A program made the translations under genes and the position numbers. Source: Ascochyta rabiei (Eukaryota; Ascomycota; Dothideomycetes; Pleosporales; Didymellaceae). Taken from it: DNA of 64,000 nucleotides. Positions 10,720-23,791 of this stretch are shown piece by piece. The stretch's first letter is position 1; each line of letters starts with the position of its first letter. Where the stretch lies: NCBI RefSeq assembly GCF_004011695.2, contig NC_082419.1, forward strand, positions 1,444,413 to 1,508,412. Reading direction: 5' to 3'. Under the pieces are notes generated by a model, which was not told the origin of the DNA, made no database searches, and saw only the letters and a program-made list of their open reading frames with translations.

Positions 10720-13700
10720 TCCGCAAGACAGCCAAGCATGCTACTGACAGTAAAGTCCGAGAAAGACATTGGATCGTCTACTGTGGACCACATCCAGTGG
10801 TGGACATGTCCAAAATTAGCGGTCAGCATAGCTCTCCACCTCTTTCACTAGCTGACCTTTCCTCAATAGGCGCCTGGAAGGCCAATTCCTGGCAAATTGG
10901 GCTGCGAGAAACACAACCGAGCGAGAAGAAGGATAGATTCCGTACCCCGTGATGTCATTTGCATTGGGGGCTACTACATGAATCAGCCTTACGCAGGAAC
11001 CTTGAAACATAGCTTATGTCAGATTGCAAAAGTGTCAAACCAGACAGGCAAGATCTGGTTGCACAGCTTGCTGGTTGATGGTTTACGGATAAAAAGGTAC
11101 GACGAAGGATCGGAACTGGGGGGCAAGATCTTGTTTCCTGATTGGAGGACATCTTGTACGCGAGGTTTAGACGCCGGAATGCCAGTAGGTTTTAACATTC
11201 AATCAGAGACCTGACCAGTAGCATCCGCCGACACCGAGCACTTTACGTCAAAATGTCTCGGATGTGATGTTGGATGTGGTACAACTGCGCTAACATTTGC
11301 TCTAAGGTTAGGCCGCTCGCCAAAGCGCAGTCTTGAAGAGTGGGTCGTGGTGGAGTGTGGCTTAAAGCCAAACCAGCAATGACATCCCATAGAATCGAGT
11401 ATCGAGGGAGGTTAGAGTAAGATAAACACCAGGGACATGTCACAGTGAAACACACCATGAGGGGCGGACTCGAAATTTTGTGATTAGGACTGAGAGTCTG
11501 TTCATAAAACCTACTACCTTCTGTGAACTCGACATTTGAAGGCGAACTGCTCAGTAGTCACGGCATATTACAGTGTGATCTCTCTTGAGTTTGTTGTAGT
11601 GTAAAACTACCACGCCAGATTGGGAAATTCGCGGACGGATGAAGTGGAGCGGAACCTAATATCACAAGCGGTGAATTTGCAATGTGGCACAGCAAAAGTA
11701 AGATGACGGAACGCGGTATTGACTGGTCAACAGCGAAAACCGCAGCAACGCTAAAATAAGGAAGCTGGGCCGCAGGGCTACAGTGAGGCACAGTGCAGAC
11801 CACACGATATGCCAGATCTAAGAAAAGCGGAAGCCATAGCAAGATCGGCATAGGTGATCAGGCTGCCGATCTGCGGTAAGGCCCGCCAGAATCAAGCCAT
11901 CGGGGTTAATCGCAACACCGAAGCCAAATTTGGCTGTGGATCTACCGTGAGGAACAGCAAAGGTGATACACCAGTGCTTACTGCGTCGGAAAAATTCAAG
12001 GCTCATCGAGACCAAGACTACCTACGTACCTACAGGATCAGCTCGTGCAGTATAGCAAACGTGAGGAAGTACGAATTGACATACTGTAGTGGCCCGATCG
12101 TACGCGCCAGGAAGTACAGAGAGCTGCGCTGCACAAGGGGTAGGTCCTGCACCGCCTGAATTGTGTGGGGGCCTGACCCAACCAGGCGGGCCGTGTCCAA
12201 GCGTGACCAGATCTTCACGCTGACATGCATCTGTGATCAACCATTCCACCCACAAAATCTATACTTCCTAGCCTTAATCTGTCAGCAGTCACATTGTGCT
12301 CAGAACTACAGGATAGAGCTGGCCGTACCCGCAAGATGGTCGCGTAGCCTATGGACAGATTCGACTCCAGAACCATCCTCTACGTCCTCCGTGCAGCTTC
12401 ATGGGTACGATTTACCCTTCTCCAAGTACGTGGGGTGAAATTGCCGGGGTTCAAGTCCGATGGTACAAAGTTTCGGTGGGCGCGGCCCAAGTGATGAGGT
12501 TCCAGCAGTAGCGGTCATGGTTGGAAGAGTATCAAGACGGCTTGTCTCAATAAAATCGGTTAGCTCATTTGCGCGTGATTGTTCCATGCGGAGTAGGCAT
12601 GAATGAAGGATTGTGAGAATTTCAAGGTAGTTGTAGGTGATGTCCGAAGGCTTTGCACAAGGCATCGATCTGACTAGCACCAATTGACCAGGCATAGGGA
12701 ACGCTTGTTTTGCGCAGTCTTAATTACCGTAATAAACAATTAACGACAAAGTCAGTATACTGAAGATTCTTGTGCTTAGAGAGCTTGATGTTAACACAGA
12801 CTCAATGGTTTCTTCTTAGTGTTGAAGGGTGTCTATACACACCAATTGCCCACAAAGAGGTGCATGTACATTTTCTAGTGTACAGAGTAAAATCTTCTTA
12901 GTAGCAAAGTAAAGAGAATGCAGCTGAATGGCATGATGCCATCTGACGGGTGTAAGGGCCTTCCTACCCGGGGTTTCCCTGCGCTTAGATGGACCGGAAC
13001 GCAGACTGCCAGCGTACAATTAACAAAAGCCTTGAAGTAGAATTGATTCCAGGCTGATCGCAATCATCTAATCGCAGCTGCTTTCCTTTATTATCTGACT
13101 GTTTCGTTGATTTAGGTTTACTCAAGCCGTCTTTGTCCAACGTCGATAGTTCACAGCTTCACTGCCCGCTTGCTTACCGAGATCTGCTTTCATTGGACAC
13201 GACATCCTGCTGTTTCTCTACATTTTGTAAAGTCCACCTTCCACCGCAAAACACTGTGATCGAAAGTTCCCAACTTGCCTTCTATCAGTATGAAGAGGAT
13301 TGATGTTTATGCAAAGCAGGAGGGATATAAACGGTTGTTATTTGTGTGTGCAAGACCCCAGATTGAAGCTAGGGTGTCGGTATTAATCGTCAGCATTATT
13401 TTAAAGAAGCATGCATGCATGCGTATACGAGTCAGGATTGTTCCCAGCAGTCGCACGGCATGAGCAAGGTGCTTGGGCTTCCATTCCAGTAATCCCTCGT
13501 TAAGTCTATGACCGCATTGGATGCTTGTTCCACAAGCATGAGTAATACACCCAACTACCCTCATAGTCAATAAGCATTTGCACTTCATCAAATACAAAGC
13601 ACGTGTACGTCTACTCCACAGTTGCGGTTGTAGATACCTTGTGTACACATACCTCTTTTTCCATTCTTGGTTTAGCAAGAATTCCTTACCTTATAGACGG

Positions 13701-14274
13701 GACTAGGTACAGGGTAAAATCGCAACACGTCTCATGCTCATTAAACTACTACCCAACACTGACGTTTTTTTCTCCTCAATGCTGAGATTTAGAGGTACTC
13801 AACATCCACAGTGTCTTAGCCGCCTCCTGCACGGTCTAATCAAAGTGATTCCTTTGCATGGTTTCTCTAAAAATCAAGCTGCAGGACGATCTTATGCTAC
13901 AGATTTACAGCGCGTTCGACTGTTTATTTGGGATTGGTCTGATCAACACCCTTCCTGCGGGCACTGTTTGTTGAGATGTACGCACAACTTGAGTTGTACA
14001 AAACTTGGCACCGGCGGTAACATCGATGTACCGTCCAAGGTCGCTGTAACTGACAAGGAATGACCCAAAATGCGTTGGCCCGGCCGATTAGTGCCTTGCG
14101 GATACTCCCGTGATACCTCATGGACGATTGTCTGGTGGGACAGAATGCTTAGATGTGTTCAAATTAAGAAATGGGTTTGGCAAGACACAGATCTGCATCG
14201 CACATGGGGATTGAATGCATCATAGTGCAATAAGAATGGCTTTTGCAGACACAGGGTCCATGTCTTTGGCCAGA
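10720..14274. other. 3.5-kb intergenic region
   Basis: No gene can be supported. Many frames of 60-120 codons on both strands lack motifs. A minus-strand frame at 12399-12695 (YLEILTILHSCLL, SRANELTDFIETS) vaguely recalls C-terminal helices of fungal bZIP/DUF3425-type regulators and might be a gene relic. Confidence 0.45.
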
Positions 14275-14280
14275 TATAAA
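14275..14280 (+). promoter_or_regulatory. TATA box of the HsbA-like gene
   Basis: TATAAA on the plus strand about 120 bases before the ATG at 14398. Confidence 0.6.
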
Positions 14281-14397
14281 GTTGACGCTCGCCATTAATG
14301 GACTCCGTACTCGACACATATCACATCTCAAGAAGTCAGCCGCGCATAACAGCATCAACATATCCATAATTGCAAACGCACCTGAACTTCTTTCATA

Positions 14398-15317
14398 ATG
14401 GTTTCTTTCCGAAAGCTCTTCGTGTCGGCTGCAGCCCTCGCTGTCCCCGTATCTGCTTTCCTGACTCCAGCTCAAATTGTCAGCACCATCAATGTCATTA
14501 CGACTAAAAGCCAAGCACTCCAGGTTCCAGCGCAAAGTATCACTCTTCTCAACGCTCCCTTGATCGTTGTCGGACTTGGACCTTTGCCGGTAAGTGGCTA
14601 TGTTTGTTCTCTCCTACTATCCTCGTCCTCAAGGTACAGGACCCCGCGAGGATATCTGAACAAAGTCTTGGTTGATTGCACAACCACTATGAAGACAGCT
14701 TGACGGGTCTATGACAAGGGTACCAGCTAATGATCAGGCAGCAAATCATTTTTGGCTTTACAGACATCGTGGTTACGGCTACAGGCGCAATCGCGCAGCT
14801 GCCCGGCACACCTACTGTTTTGCCTGGAGCACCGAGTGATGCCATCTTTGATGCTTTTCGAGAGGTATATCTTTACTCTTTCTCAACACAAGCACGAGTA
14901 CTGCTAATCAAAACATCATATAGTTCGTCCGTGTCCACCAGGTCCTCTTAAACATTCTTATTGGCAAAGCCGGATTGTTCAACGCTGTGCCATTCATTGG
15001 TGCACCTGTTTCTGCCGCACTTCGCCAGATCGAGAAAGTTGTTGACGTGAGTACCCCTTCTCTATTAAAATGAGTGGTCAAGTTCTCCAACGTTGAGCAT
15101 ACTTGGGACTGATGTCATACAGGCGATTGCATTTGGCCTCATTAATTTAGTGCAGTCACGCGCTTCAGATCTGCAGGCGCAAGCCACGTCCCTAAAGGTG
15201 ACTATTGATGTTGCTGTTGATTCGTACGACGGAATTTCTCTTGCTAAGCGCGAAATGTCTCGTCCTCTTAGATATGCCCGTCGCGAGGGATCTACCCCGG
15301 TTGCTGTTGCGGCCTGA
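14398..15317 (+). CDS. HsbA-like secreted cell-wall/surface protein
   Basis: Four exons: 14398-14589, 14742-14864, 14924-15046, 15123-15317; introns of 152, 59 and 76 nt; 210 aa. Residues 1-20 form a signal peptide (MVSFRKLFVSAAALAVPVSA). The rest is the alpha-helical pattern of the HsbA / cell-wall mannoprotein family (PF12296): QIIFGFTDIVVTATGAI, DAIFDAFREFVRVHQVLL, NILIGKAGLF, IGAPVSAALRQIEKVVDA. Aspergillus HsbA binds hydrophobic surfaces and recruits cutinase; related Mp1 proteins bind lipids. Here it would act outside the cell at the wall or on a plant surface. The end is basic (KREMSRPLRYARREG). The first intron is long for this organism, so its exact acceptor (14741) is less certain than the others. 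Confidence 0.82.
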
Positions 15318-17264
15318 AGCATTTTCTCCATCGTAACAGAAGACAGAGGTAGAGAAAGGGGTATGTGTCAGGAGTAGCTAGCTAGTTCACATGGGGTCCT
15401 TGAGTTGAGACAAACTAGTACTGTCTGATGGAATAGAAAATAGCTCTATAATTACACGACAGGTTGTTTGCCGTAAGTCGTTTGGAGACAGGCAAGCTTG
15501 CCTGATCCACACGTATTTGGTTTATGGAATCTTCACACCATGCTCCCTTAAGGCGTGGTTTTCTAAATCATGATCCCTCAAATTTTGAAGTGTAATTGGG
15601 AATGCAATTTAAGCTAATTACGCAGCTGATGACACCTTCATACATGGTGTTGCAAGATATAACTTGTCAGGGTGAGTGCACTGTCTCCGTAGATTTTGGT
15701 GCTGTGCTCGGTTATGGTTCTCTTAGGGAAGATGATTCTTCACACGAGCATCTGCTAGAAGGCCAAAAAATTCAGGGCAGAACGGTTGATACCGTCACAT
15801 TGCAGGGGTTGTAACGTAATGTCCTATTTAGAAAATGCCGCTATCAAAAACGCTGTGGATAAAAATAGTGACTCTAGCGTCGTGAAGTCCACAACGGAGC
15901 ATGCTATTGCGAGCTAGGCATTGAAGAGCCAGATATGAATGATACAGATGCTGCCTTCTTCCATTACCTGTACAACGTAAAAGACACCGAGCCTAGGGAT
16001 CCCTTACCCTAATTGTGGAACTAAGCGTATATTTTCTGGCATGATGTTCAAGGAAGACATTGTAAAGAGATTTGACTAATGATTATGGTCCAAATTTGCT
16101 GAGCAGGGTCTTAACATTGCTCTTGGTGTTAGGGACGCCAACACCTAGTACAATCTCTAGCCCGACACTGTTAATTGTTGTGCCTGGATTTTCATGACAT
16201 ACGCTAGAATTGGCTCATTGGCATTGCAGATGATATTACATTTTGTGAGAATAAAGGGCGTGCAATGAAGCAGTCAAAACTCGAGCATAGTCTAAAATTG
16301 TACTTCTACCTAGTGGATTGTTCTCAGGGATTCAGACGGCTTGAACTACCTTAAGAAGCATACGAAAGAGACAAGGGATTGAATGGAAGGATAGATGGAG
16401 AAATTACAATGTAGTGTGCACGGATCTGCGCTTATAATCATTTGGAAAAGCTGCTACGACTTCTACCACCTATCATTGTAAGAGAAGGGTTTGTAGTAAT
16501 TGTGTCTGGAGAACAGTAGGCACAATTTGAGCTGAGCCTCTTAAATATGGTCTCAACAATTGTATTTCTGTATTGAAGACGAATCAACAGTCGCTATCAC
16601 ACGCCAACATTTTCCTTCTAAGCCTGATTAATCCCAGAATCCTTGGTTTGGGAACCTTCAATTGTTCCTCTAAATCCTACCGCCTCTTGCTCATCGATAC
16701 GAGCTCCTCTGCTGTAATGAAACTCTCATCCTCAGCCCACGGATCGCACAACTAGCTTAGCTTAAGCTGCATAGCCAGCTCTCTTTCAACCTTACCACAA
16801 AGCCCATTTGCAATATTGGTTGAGATTTAGCTGAATATGCATTTCTTTCCCGTGACTTCGGTCCAGACGTCGACCCCTTGCTGGAAGGTCCACGTCTCCA
16901 GTATAACGCTGGCATAATTGCGGCATACTTTGTCTCCAGCTGCAGGTACTTAGCGGACCTGAATGCTTGGGTTCACGGACATGTAACATGGACATCGCCT
17001 CTTATTAGTAAAACCTGGATGTAACAGTCTGCAACAACCTTCACTATCATGTGAGTAAACTTTTTTACGTTAGAAAGAAGGACTTACGTATTCGATCGGC
17101 TTGCAAAGCAGAAAGAAAGACATATTCCGAGGAAATAAGCCGAAACGCTAGTATGTAGTGATGGCAGCCAGGTAGGGCAACTCTGCTCTAATACAAATGT
17201 AAATGTTGGCCTTGTAGTGTTGGTACGGTATAGCAAATACTACTATTAAAGCCTGCTGTTGACA
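15318..17264. other. no recognisable gene
   Basis: Normal to moderately AT-rich DNA. A 73-codon frame at 15596-15814 and scattered short frames up to about 16750 may be a heavily decayed gene or transposon, but no family is visible. Confidence 0.4.
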
Positions 17265-17600
17265 ACTAGGGTATCTATATTAACGTTAGTAGACGTAGCG
17301 TTACTAGGAATCGCATAAGATCCTAGGATAGTACTTATTTTAGGGGTGTTTAAATGTTAAAGTTGTACTTTAGTTAAAGACCGTAAGCACTAAATCTATT
17401 AGCTCTTAGGGATAAGTACGATATCTAGACTAGTAAGGGTTGTTACCTAAGTAAAGCTTGTGATAACAGGGTATAATAACTAAAACAGAGTAGACTATCT
17501 AGTTTAAGAGTAGTTTAAGATTCTAAAAAAAACTTAATTAATAAGGCTAAACAAAAACTATTAGAGTGATGTTCCTACAAACTATATACGTAAGGAGAAA
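17265..17600 (-). repeat. fragment of the Gypsy element (leader plus partial LTR)
   Basis: From about 17330 the sequence follows the start of the right-hand Gypsy LTR at 30144 and the bases in front of it: the shared block GGGGTGTTTAA, then TTAAAGTTGTACTTTAG, GTAAGCACTAA and ACAGAGTAGACT. Resemblance fades after about 17600. The bases at 17265-17340 match the leader at 30070-30143 loosely. It is a truncated, RIP-mutated second copy of the family. Confidence 0.75.
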
Positions 17601-17960
17601 ACGTACTCTATATATAAGCTAATTACATAATAAGCTAATTACACTACTAAGACTTATTACTTTACTATACCTCTACTTTTATTTTAGCTTATAATAGCCT
17701 ATATTAGCCTAAAATATAGTTATACAGTATATAATTATATTTAGAAACTCTTTCTACAGCCTTTAGCCTTTTTATAAAGGTAGAAGACCTCTTTTGTTAC
17801 TAAGTAAATTGTCTATTTATTATTATACAATATAGTTACAGTATGTGTATCTAGGTTAACCTAGAGTTTACACAGAAGTCTTAAGATAGAAAGTACCTCC
17901 TTTACTACCTAAGAGAGAATAAGTGGCTTAGCCTTAGGCTTATATAGTGCTTTGCTCTAC
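17601..17960. repeat. AT-rich RIP-decayed DNA
   Basis: Continuous AT-rich sequence with no frame, ending abruptly near 17960 where normal composition returns. Confidence 0.5.
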
Positions 17961-19512
17961 GGTAATAGAGATAACGGACGCTGTCCACATGCCTTGCTTG
18001 TTCTTTGCAGGGTCACCCGTACAGACAGTCTAAGAAGAAGGTGTAGAGGGGCTACTAAGGATGAGCTCCCTCCTGGATCGCGTATGCAGACTGTCCAGCG
18101 TGACATAGCACCACTGCTTTGTTGACACTACTACACAATTTAACGAGTGGGCTGTAGTTTCTTAGGGAAATATTTGAACGGGTATGTACTGTTACATAAC
18201 TAAATATGGGCAGCAGAAGCAAAAATCAAAAACTGCTATGGATGCAGCGTGTTTAAGCATGCACGTTCGTGCAGAGCGGAGCTAGCCCGGAATAGATCAT
18301 TAAAAGGGGTCGACTCCAGACCAAAGGCTGAAGAGGGCTGAAATCGCACACTATGCCGAATTAGGCGCGAATCAGACCCGTATCGTGGCGGTCGCGTGGA
18401 GGTAGAGTGCGTCCTAGGTCCTAGGCTTTTTGCGTAGTGGATGCCTGTGCGTGCTCGGCATCGGCAGTGCGGTCGTCTAGGAAGCGCGGGCTCGTTTCGT
18501 CGAGCGAGGTCTTGAAAGGGCGTCTATCGTAAGATTGCTATCCTGCGCCGCAATGTATCTGTCCCGCTTGGCTGGTCCGCGTCAGTTGAGTTATCCATGG
18601 ACTCTGCGTGTTGCGACATGGTCAGTGCATGCCAAATGCACAGGCGTGTACAAGCTTCTTTGCCACCTGTATCAGGCACTTCAGCTTGTTCACGATGCAT
18701 CTGAGCGTGTCCGCAGTAGTGTCTACACCAAGCAAGAGAAGGCCGCCTAAATTGCAAACATACCAGACTCCTTGAAAATCGAAGCAATGCGCGATTCTCA
18801 TAAGCAGTTTCGAGTTCGAGCTTACAGTCTCACGCACTGCCGCGGATCTGCTCGATCAAGGCATTTCATTTTGGTCGCAGTCGAAACGGATCATTGCTTG
18901 GATTATCAGTTGAGCGAGCATTGCACCGAAAGATCAGCTCAAAAAGCTCCGGGTCTCTTCATTCTGCTGCCTGGGCAGGCATGTGAAGGGACATCAAGCT
19001 GGTTCCGCACGATATTCAGGCGCCACAAGTGGCAATCCAGACCCATTTTCAACTTCATAAGTACGACATTCAGCGTTGCTCTTCGATTTGAGGTTGTGGC
19101 GCACCACGGGACGATTTCCCACAACGAAGTTGGAATGGTCGAGACCCTCTTGTCAACAAAACCTGCTAAGACCGCACTAATTAAGAGATGACGACGTTTG
19201 CGTCTGGCTTCCTCCTTCCCTAATGAGAAGGAAAGACCGTTTACCCAATCGGGCGGTCGCGAGGATTGTAAGCGACTTAAGTGGCTGACCGAACTCTCAC
19301 TACAGCGGGGAGCGCAGTCCGTTCATCACTTTCATGTGCAATTCTTGGCACGACCTCGCTTATGCATTGCTGATGAGGTCACTGCTATAGATGAAAGCAC
19401 AGCGTCATGCATATCTACACTAGACATAAGTATCACCTTCTACTTTTCTAGCGATTCAACAATCAGCTTTCTCACGCACAACAACTCTGCAACTCCCATC
19501 ACAATAATCACC
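17961..19512. other. no gene supported; 5' region of the LEA-like gene
   Basis: Normal base composition. The minus strand near 18540-18380 has a short acidic frame (LDETSPRFLDDRTADAE) that could be the tail of a lost gene. I see nothing else with support. Confidence 0.4.
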
Positions 19513-20403
19513 ATGGACGCCGCCGCCAACGCAATCAATAAGCTTCTGTGAGTACACATTGCTTCCTTCTTTGGCCTCATCCATCGCATGCTAATCTTCA
19601 TTTCAGCTCCGGCTCAGGTCAGCAAAAACCCACCGCTCCTGCTACCCAGCAAGAAGCCGCCCCAGCAGTCTCAACAGAAGTTGACACCACCACCACGACA
19701 GGCGCCAAAGACGTCACCGTCGAACAAGAGATCGCTCCCGCAGTCGAGCATGAGACAGTGAAGCGCGAGCACGAGACGCGCGAACAGGCCGTAATCGATC
19801 GTGAGAGGCAGTAAGTAACCTCCGGGCGAAAGGCACACAGCCATTCCATAGTTGCCTGTCTCACCCAACCCTATCCCCCTACTATGAGTTATGCTGACTC
19901 TCCCACCCTTCGCCTCCAGCCAAGATCACTACCACACAACAATCCAACCTCTCCAAGACCGTGAAGTCGAGCCCACACGCCATGACCACAAAACCGAAGC
20001 AGTCGAAGAACGAAAAATCAACAAAGATTCCCAAGGTGAAGCCGTGAAAGCGCAAGTCGCCGCCGAGCGGTCTCAGTTCAAGTCTACAACCTCCGAAGCC
20101 GCGACGAAGGAGAGCAAAGCGAAAGAAGCGACCATCGAAGGCGAGACTGTGCACCACCACTTGCACGAGACAATTCAGCCGGTAATTGAGAAGGAGAGAG
20201 TGATTCCTGAGGTTACCCATGTAACGAAGCCGGTGCATGAGGTGGTTAAGGAGCAGTCTGTAGACTTGGGGGTGACGAAGGCGAAGCCAATAAGTGTGGA
20301 TCAATTCCAGGGCAAGTTGTCGGGCGAGAGCAAGACGGAGGTGATTCATAATGGGGGACATGCTGTGAGTGCTAAGACGGGGGTGACGACAAAGAAGGAT
20401 TAA
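19513..20403 (+). CDS. highly hydrophilic LEA-like protein, uncharacterised
   Basis: Three exons, 19513-19547, 19607-19810 and 19920-20403, give 240 aa; introns of 59 and 109 nt with GTGAGT/GTAAGT donors, phases consistent. The protein is almost wholly charged and polar (many E, K, H, T), without a signal peptide or membrane segment. It has histidine-rich heptad-like pieces (HYHTTIQPLQDREV, VHHHLHETIQPVIEKE, VTKPVHEVVKE) that read as an imperfect internal repeat. Such composition is typical of intrinsically disordered stress or desiccation proteins. Fungal proteins of this look are usually annotated as hypothetical or allergen. Role: inferred stress protection. Intact, although it abuts the RIP-mutated region. 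Confidence 0.78.
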
Positions 20404-20528
20404 ATTCGATTAGACGACTCTCTGAGGCATAGAATGTATAACTGATGTATTGTAAACTACTCTTTTTTATTAACTAGACGAGCACCTACAATATCTTGCG
20501 CTACCTCTTATAGGCTACTTATTGCCAA

Positions 20529-20811
20529 AACGCCTTACCATATAGCCTGCTCGTTGCTTGAAAAGGCCTGCGTGATGGGTAATGCGTCGTCGCTGGTGCA
20601 TGGTGCCCAGTTCCTACAAGCCTGGCCCAAGCGAGGCACCCTCCTCCGCCCCGAGTCCAGTGCCATCATGGCAAGCCTGGACACTAGCATTACGCAGATT
20701 GTGGTTCGTAGGGGTTGCGCTGTTGATGCGGTCGAGGGCTGCATAGGGACGGGAGTAGCCAAGAATTTTGTCAAGGCGAGGCGCTACATCGCCAGGTGGT
20801 TGATTGATTGA
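20529..20811 (+). pseudogene. fragment of the telomere-linked partner gene
   Basis: Translation of 20529 onward (PYHIACSLLEKACVMGN, then HGAQFLQAW) matches the gene at 51882-53606 (PYLTACTLLEKARVLGN, then YHAAQFLQAW) over some 35 residues and then diverges. The fragment opens at an AT-rich border and ends at the tail of the LINE. It shows telomere-associated DNA in an interior place, about 43 kb from the chromosome end. Confidence 0.7.
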
Positions 20812-23791
20812 TTAATAAGATTAACGTCCTGTGTAAATCTAAGACTATATAAGACGAGAGCAGTTAAGCTACTCTAGTAATTTAAGGAGTATGTTTGTAA
20901 AAGGGGATAGTAAATGTGTGTTTAAAGTCCTGTAGTAAGAGCCTATGCTCTAGGGAGTAAACAGCAGGTTTTAGGTGTCTGTTGTTTATTATAGGTACTA
21001 CTTATAGGTGCCTATTCTAGTGTCTAAAATAAAAGCTAGAGTAGCTAGAATTCCCTAGGTTATATGTAGTAGTAGTTGTATTAAAAGTTATTATTCTTAT
21101 AGGCTGTCCTGTATTATTTTTCTTATATGTCTGTATTCTTTATAGCTAAGTAGAAGGTGTTATATTGTTTATGTGTAGCTATAGATATATCTATTATTAT
21201 CTACCTTCTATATATTATATAGGTATGCTTTATTATATCTATATCCTAGTTTTAGTTAGTAGTAGGCACTTACTACCTCTCTTTTAGTGTTTTTAGGTAG
21301 TTTTAACCTGTTTGTTAGTCCTAGGTAGTATTTTGCTGCGTAGGTGTCTATTTTCCTTAGGATTACTTTAGCTGTGTAGGTAACTAGTTTATGCTCCTAT
21401 TTGTCTGTTATAATAGCTTTAACTTAAATTCTAGTTATAGTAATGCTTATAAAGTTAGAAATAGGCCTCTTTTTTATTGCTTCTTTTGCTAGAGAGTCTG
21501 CTTTCTTGTTTCCTGCAATATCCTAGTAGCTAGGGGCCTATTTAAGGCTAATTGTGGCTCCTTTATCTTTAATAGTCTTAGCTACCTTTATATAGCGTAT
21601 TTGCTAGGCCTGTCTAGGCTTGTTTAAAGGAGGTTTTAATCTTAGAATAGCTGCCTAGTTGTCTGTAAACACTTAGATATCCTATCCTATAGTAGCTATA
21701 GTAGCTATAATTTTAATACCTCTTATTATACCTTCTAGTTCTCTATTATACACAATTTAGCCTTTGCTAATATTATAGTTTATAGTATAGATTTCCTAAG
21801 GCTCTTGTTTGTAGTCTAGAACTGTAATTCCTACTTCTATACCTAGGCCTTCCTCTATAGAAGTAGCGTCTATGTAGATAGCTAGTATATTTTTTCCTAC
21901 TTTTTATAGCATCTATGTTTTATATGCTTTTACTTCTTCTTCTTTTAGTAGTCTTATAATTTTAGTTTAGTAAGCTATAGCCTTGGTCTAGGGGTAGAAG
22001 TAGAAGTCTTTTAGTTTTTCTTCTCTTATACTAGGTATAGCCCTTTCTATAGACTATATAATTTACATAAGCTATATAGGAGGTCCTATTCTTAGCCTAT
22101 TATAGTTAACCTCTCTTTACTCTATACTAGAGTCTAGGTCTATGTTCTATAGGGTAGACTTTAGCTATATTGTAGCAGTATAGATAGGGTAATTCTTTAG
22201 AAGTTTCCTAGCTCTAAAGGCTTACTGTCTTATTGCAGAGTTTAGCCTTATAGTAGGAGGGGCTAGAGCTGCCTCTGCCTCTTAGGGTATTATAGGTAAG
22301 GTTTAGAAGGTGCCTAAGATTTTCCTAAGTGCTAGGTTCTGTAGTCCCTGTAGTTATTTTGCTATTCTAGCTTATTGCTTCTAGAAGACCTAGCATCTAT
22401 AGTCTGCTATACTAGTAACACAGGTTAGGTATATTTATTAGAGGGTAGTAGGTATAAGGTCTTTATTACTGTTTGCTAGTCTGCATATTCTATAGAAGGT
22501 GTTTCTTGCTTAGCTAATCCTTATAGAAGCATGCTCCTTAAAGAAGAGCCTGTTGTTAAAGTAGATTCCTAGCTATTTAACAATCTTTTTAAGAGTTATT
22601 ATAGACATGTCTAGCAGGGTAAGAGTATAGTTTTCTGCTTTTTAGCTTATAGTAAAGTAGATAAGTTTAGTTTTTAGCGCATTTAACTAATTTGCATAGC
22701 TAGATCCTTTTGCAAATAGGCTAGCTAAATCTCTTTCTAGTAGACAGATGTTTTTCTTTAGGCTAGTAGATAATACTATAATAGCTAGGTTGTCTAGGTA
22801 GGATAGCAAGTAGTTTGTAATTAACTAGAATAGAGGTCTAATATATATTAGGAACAGAATAGGTAAAATAGGGCTTCCTTATAGGATTCTAGCGTTTATA
22901 TTACTAAATTCTTCTATTTCTCTATTAAAGGACAGTTATAGTTAGCGTCTAGGGAGGAATAATTAGGTCTAGGCTATTAGGCTGTATAGTAGCTTTAGTT
23001 GTTGTAGGATAGTAAGTAGTTAGCCTAGTAAGACGTAGTTAAAGGCTCCTTTAATGTCTAGGAACACTATAGTTGTTATATGCTTTAGTTTCCTTTGTTC
23101 TTATACTTAGTTTAGTAGCAGTATAGAAGCGTCTATAGCTAATTTTTATACTCTTCTACCTAGTTGTAAAGGGTGTAGTAGGGTAGTTGTTTCTGCTAGT
23201 ATGCTAAGCTATTTAGCTACTAGTCTTTCTATAACTTTGCCTAGGCAGCTTAGGAGAGCAATTACCCTATAGGCTTTAGGGGCTGCGTAGTCTAGTTTGT
23301 TTAGCTTTTTTAGGATAATTCCTGTTACTCTTTTCTGGATTTAAGGGTAGTACCTATAGTTAAATAGGGTAGAGAATATATAGAAGAATATGTCTATTTC
23401 TACTTTATATACTGTAGTAAGAATCTTCTAGTTTATTACATCTAGTTCTAGGGAGCTACTTTAGATTTGTGAGGAGCAGGCGTGTTCTAGCTCTTCTTTA
23501 GTAAGGGGTGGCTATTCCTAGCTACCTTCCTAGTAGGTTCTCCACTCTATAGGCTGAGAGGAAGGTAGGCTAGGGAAGAGAGTGTCTCTTAGTGCTAAGC
23601 ACTTGCCTTAAAAGGAGTCCTCTATTCCCCTAGGGCCTTATATAGTAGGTATACTTTAGTTGCTAACAGACCTAGTATAAGATATTACTTTAAAGATTAA
23701 TTTTATATCCTTCTTTTCTAGGAATTACTTCTAGTAGTTGCGCTTTGCTGCTTTTACTGTTTATAGGTAGCTGTTTTTAGTAATTAGGTAG
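20798..23791 (-). mobile_element. Tad-like LINE (non-LTR retrotransposon), RIP-destroyed, 5' part missing
   Basis: Reading the minus strand through its stops shows a reverse transcriptase (GSPILPILFLIYIRPLF and YLDN for YLDD near 22790-22880) and, downstream, an RNase H domain (YIDATSIEEGLG near 21870, VFTDN near 21670). This order is that of the Tad/I group. The 3' end at about 20800 has a short GATT-type simple tail. The endonuclease part is missing because the Gypsy LTR begins at 23792. Nearly every tryptophan and glutamine codon is TAG or TAA, as RIP produces. A second, 5'-truncated copy lies at 49229-49660. Confidence 0.85.

Noticed and set aside
12430..12465. GGGGTTCAAGTCC, resembling a tRNA B box
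   Set aside because: No A box or acceptor-stem pairing is found at the right distance.
12399..12695. 98-codon minus-strand frame with a faint resemblance to fungal regulator C-termini
   Set aside because: No DNA-binding part or splice partner nearby, so it is only noted as a possible relic.
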